16,333 bases of DNA, from positions 1 through 16,333 of the forward strand of contig URCD01000052.1 of assembly GCA_900546215.1 (NCBI GenBank), in the 5' to 3' direction. The notes below the pieces were generated by a model that saw only the letters and a program-made list of their open reading frames with translations, made no database searches and was not told the origin of the DNA. The stretch comes from an uncultured Eubacteriales bacterium. GTDB taxonomy: Bacteria; Bacillota; Clostridia; Lachnospirales; Anaerotignaceae. Below, piece after piece: positions 14,248 to 16,333 of this stretch. Within the stretch, counting starts at the first letter, position 1, and the number at the start of each line of letters is the position of its first letter. Position numbers and translations under genes: made by a program.

Positions 14248-15381
14248 ATGGAATATAAATTTACGGATGACCAGCTTTCAATTAGAGAGACTCTCAGAGA
14301 TTTTACTAAAAAAGAAGTAATGCCATTAGATTCGGAAATGGATAAGTCGGGGTTTAACACTGAACTGTATAAGAAAATGCAGGAAATGGGCCTTTTGGGC
14401 ATACATTACCCTGAAGAATATGGAGGCGCAGGATTAGACCCAATAACAGGTGCTATGGTAATTCACGAAATAGCTAGGGGAAGTGCAAGCATGGCACTGT
14501 TTTTAGACGCACACTGGCTTGCTGCCGATGCTGTACTTAACTTTGGAAATGATAAACAGAAGAAAAAATATTTGCCTATAGCTGCCAATGAGGGCATTTT
14601 TGCTTTCGGGCTTACAGAGCCTGACGCAGGAAGCGATGCGGCGGGAATTAAAACAACAGCTAAAAAGGATGGAAATTATTATGTGCTTAATGGAAGAAAA
14701 GCTTGGATAACAAATGCGTGTACGGCCGATGTGTTTGTGATAATGGCTAAAACCTCACCTGAATTGGGAGCAAAGGGAATTACAGCATTTATTGTTGAAA
14801 AAGATACTACGGGACTTACTGTATGTGCAGAAGAAGAAAAAATGGGAATGAGAGGAAGCAATACGGCTGGTCTTATTTTTGAGGATATGAAAGTGCCAGA
14901 AGAAAATATACTTGGAAAAGTAAACGGAGGATTTAAAATCGCCATGACAGCCCTTGACTGCGCAAGGATAAGTATAGGAGCTATCTCGTGTGGGCTTTCA
15001 GAACATGCACTTGAAATAGCTAAAAACTATGCGCTGGAAAGAGCAGCATTTGGAGAGCCGATTGCAAATTTTCAGGCAATACAGTTTAAAATAGCGGATA
15101 TGGTAATAGGTATTGAAAATATGAAGCTTATTACATATAATGTAGCTGAGAAGTATGCAAGAGGCGAAAGATTCACTTTGGAAGCTGCATGCTGCAAAGT
15201 ATATACGGCTGAAACCTGTGTCAGAATATGTGATCAGGCCATTCAGATTTTGGGTGGAAATGGATATAGTAAGGAATATCCAGCGGAGAGATTGTACAGG
15301 GACGCTAAACTTCTTGAAATAGGTGAGGGAACGTCGGAAATACTTCGTATGCTTATTGGCAGAACAGCACTTTCTAGGTAA
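14248..15381 (+). CDS. Acyl-CoA dehydrogenase, short-chain (butyryl-CoA dehydrogenase) type
   Basis: FAD enzyme of 377 residues, normal for the family, that introduces a trans-2 double bond in acyl-CoA or, in anaerobes, reduces crotonyl-CoA to butyryl-CoA. Motifs: FGLTEPDAGSDA (about 120-131), WITNA (153-157) in the FAD-binding loop, ALDCARISIGAISCG, the ERAAFGEPIANFQAIQFKIADM helix region, QILGGNGYSKEYPAERLYRDA, and the catalytic Glu360 in GEGTSEI, the position used by short-chain dehydrogenases. AGGAGG lies about eight bases before the ATG. No EtfA/EtfB, crotonase or thiolase is adjacent, so it is not in a butyrate operon; branched-chain or other short acyl-CoA substrates are equally possible. 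A sirtuin gene follows after 24 bases. Confidence 0.93.
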   Translation: MEYKFTDDQLSIRETLRDFTKKEVMPLDSEMDKSGFNTELYKKMQEMGLLGIHYPEEYGGAGLDPITGAMVIHEIARGSASMALFLDAHWLAADAVLNFGNDKQKKKYLPIAANEGIFAFGLTEPDAGSDAAGIKTTAKKDGNYYVLNGRKAWITNACTADVFVIMAKTSPELGAKGITAFIVEKDTTGLTVCAEEEKMGMRGSNTAGLIFEDMKVPEENILGKVNGGFKIAMTALDCARISIGAISCGLSEHALEIAKNYALERAAFGEPIANFQAIQFKIADMVIGIENMKLITYNVAEKYARGERFTLEAACCKVYTAETCVRICDQAIQILGGNGYSKEYPAERLYRDAKLLEIGEGTSEILRMLIGRTALSR

Positions 15382-15405
15382 TAAGATATCAAGGAGGGAA
15401 TAACC

Positions 15406-16140
15406 ATGAGTCCGGAAGTAGAACAGTTAAAAAAATTAATATATGAAAACGACAGCATTGTATTTTTTGGCGGAGCAGGAGTCTCTACAGAGAGCAATAT
15501 ACCGGATTTCAGAAGTGAAAACGGGATATACAATGCTGTTAATCAGTATGGTTATCCTCCTGAAACTATGCTGAGCCATAGCTTTTTCATATCACATCCT
15601 GACATATTTTTTGAATATCTTAAAAAAACGCTGATATACCCGGACGCAAAGCCGAATTATGCACATATAGGATTAGCTAAGCTGGAGAAGATGGGAAAGC
15701 TTAAAGCTGTAATTACACAAAATATTGATAATCTGCACCAACTTGCCGGAAGCAGGACAGTATATGAGCTTCACGGCACGCTTTATAAAAACTACTGTGT
15801 TAAATGCCATAAAAAATTTGATATAAAATATGTAATGGAAAGCGATGGAATTCCGCGCTGTGATAAGTGCGGAGGAATAGTACGGCCTGATGTTGTCCTT
15901 TATGAGGAGGGCTTAGACGGCCAGACTATATATGCTTCTATTAATGCGATAGAAAAAGCTGACATTTTGATTGTAGGGGGAACCTCGCTCAATGTTTATC
16001 CTGCTGCCGGTCTTATAGATTACTATAAAGGAAATAATTTGGTTCTGATAAATAAAAGTACTACACCATATGACAGGAGAGCCAACCTTATTATAAGGGA
16101 AAGCATAGGAGAGGTATTTAAGGAAATGCTTGATTTATAG
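15406..16140 (+). CDS. Sir2-family NAD-dependent protein deacylase
   Basis: A 244-residue cytoplasmic sirtuin that removes acyl groups from protein lysines, using NAD+ and releasing nicotinamide. It shows the NAD-binding GGAGVSTESNIPDFRS segment (about 22-37), TQNIDNLHQLAG, the catalytic His123 in ELHGT, four zinc Cys (C131, C134, C152, C155) and the GTSLNVYPAAG segment near the C terminus. Unlike class III (Sir5-type) desuccinylases, the usual Tyr/Arg pair is not evident: the region after the NAD motif reads YNAVNQYGYPPETMLS, as in class U/M-like Firmicute sirtuins. AAGGAGGG lies seven to eight bases before the ATG. It follows the acyl-CoA dehydrogenase by 24 bases without a terminator, so they share a transcript. 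Confidence 0.95.
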   Translation: MSPEVEQLKKLIYENDSIVFFGGAGVSTESNIPDFRSENGIYNAVNQYGYPPETMLSHSFFISHPDIFFEYLKKTLIYPDAKPNYAHIGLAKLEKMGKLKAVITQNIDNLHQLAGSRTVYELHGTLYKNYCVKCHKKFDIKYVMESDGIPRCDKCGGIVRPDVVLYEEGLDGQTIYASINAIEKADILIVGGTSLNVYPAAGLIDYYKGNNLVLINKSTTPYDRRANLIIRESIGEVFKEMLDL

Positions 16141-16146
16141 TTGGCG

Positions 16147-16170
16147 GCACATGCTAAACAGCATGTGCTT
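16147..16170 (+). terminator. Hairpin terminator after the sirtuin gene
   Basis: GCACATGCT (16147-16155) and AGCATGTGC (16160-16168) form a perfect 9-bp stem with an AAAC loop, seven bases after the stop codon. The following TTCTGCTTAATTT is a poor T run, so termination may be partial. Confidence 0.65.
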
Positions 16171-16212
16171 CTGCTTAATTTCCAAATTCCGATAATAATA
16201 TTTAAAAAAAAC

Positions 16213-16241
16213 TTGACAAACATTATATGTTTTGCTAAAAT
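16213..16241 (+). promoter_or_regulatory. Strong promoter, probably of an rRNA operon
   Basis: TTGACA (16213-16218), a 17-base spacer and TAAAAT (16236-16241), preceded by an A-rich tract like an UP element. What follows is non-coding leader that resembles rRNA operon leaders. Confidence 0.75.
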
Positions 16242-16247
16242 CAATAA

Positions 16248-16333
16248 TGCACTGTGAACTTTGAAAACTGAACAGCGTAAAAATTAAACCCAAGTCAAAA
16301 GACAATGAGAATCTTGAAAGAGATAAACGAACC
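16248..16333 (+). ncRNA. 5' leader of a presumed rRNA operon (16S gene lies beyond the window)
   Basis: CTTTGAAAACTGAACAG (16259-16275) is the boxA-containing leader sequence found upstream of 16S or in 16S-23S spacers in many Bacillus and Clostridium rRNA operons, where it serves antitermination and RNase III processing. No open frame is present. The window ends before any 16S sequence, so the rRNA identity is an inference from this leader and the strong promoter. Confidence 0.6.

Overview
The window looks like a chromosome segment of an anaerobic, low-GC Firmicute of the class Clostridia. The signs are AT-rich DNA, strong AGGAGG-type ribosome binding sites, compact intrinsic terminators, and characteristic families: split ChrA pairs, a PadR/HAAS/DUF4097 operon, an electron-bifurcation-age type acyl-CoA dehydrogenase, and a Gram-positive style rRNA leader. 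No genus can be named from the sequence. There is no CRISPR array, insertion sequence or tRNA.

Layout. (1) 1-3940: the end of a molybdenum-cofactor operon, mobA (partial), moeA, and an open frame that joins MobB to a complete molybdopterin oxidoreductase; a perfect hairpin terminator closes it. (2) 3920-6069: a LysR regulator facing away from two overlapping half-size ChrA transporter genes, with a tandem AT-rich repeat between them. (3) 6068-7882, minus strand: an exported protein of unknown function followed by an internally duplicated HPP-like membrane protein. (4) 7883-9652: a predicted 31-residue Cys-rich mini-gene, a structured leader, and the Mg2+ transporter mgtE. (5) 9657-10777: a PhzF-family protein with an XkdX-like phage segment at its N terminus, expressed from a consensus promoter overlapped by a long inverted repeat. 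(6) 10805-11213: a strongly promoted 68-residue TPR-like protein. (7) 11218-14091, minus strand: a padR-HAAS-DUF4097 operon with a promoter-embedded operator, then a CPBP intramembrane protease gene behind an internal terminator. (8) 14171-16168: an acyl-CoA dehydrogenase and a Sir2 deacylase, apparently co-transcribed. (9) 16213-16333: a strong promoter and leader that read as the start of an rRNA operon whose 16S gene lies just past the window.

Most of the content is recognisable housekeeping and accessory metabolism. I do not see a clear new multi-gene defence or mobile system. The points most worth checking are the MobB-oxidoreductase fusion, which hinges on a run of six G with an ideal internal ribosome binding site; the XkdX-PhzF fusion; the mini-gene and non-M-box leader before mgtE; and the acyl-CoA dehydrogenase/sirtuin pair.
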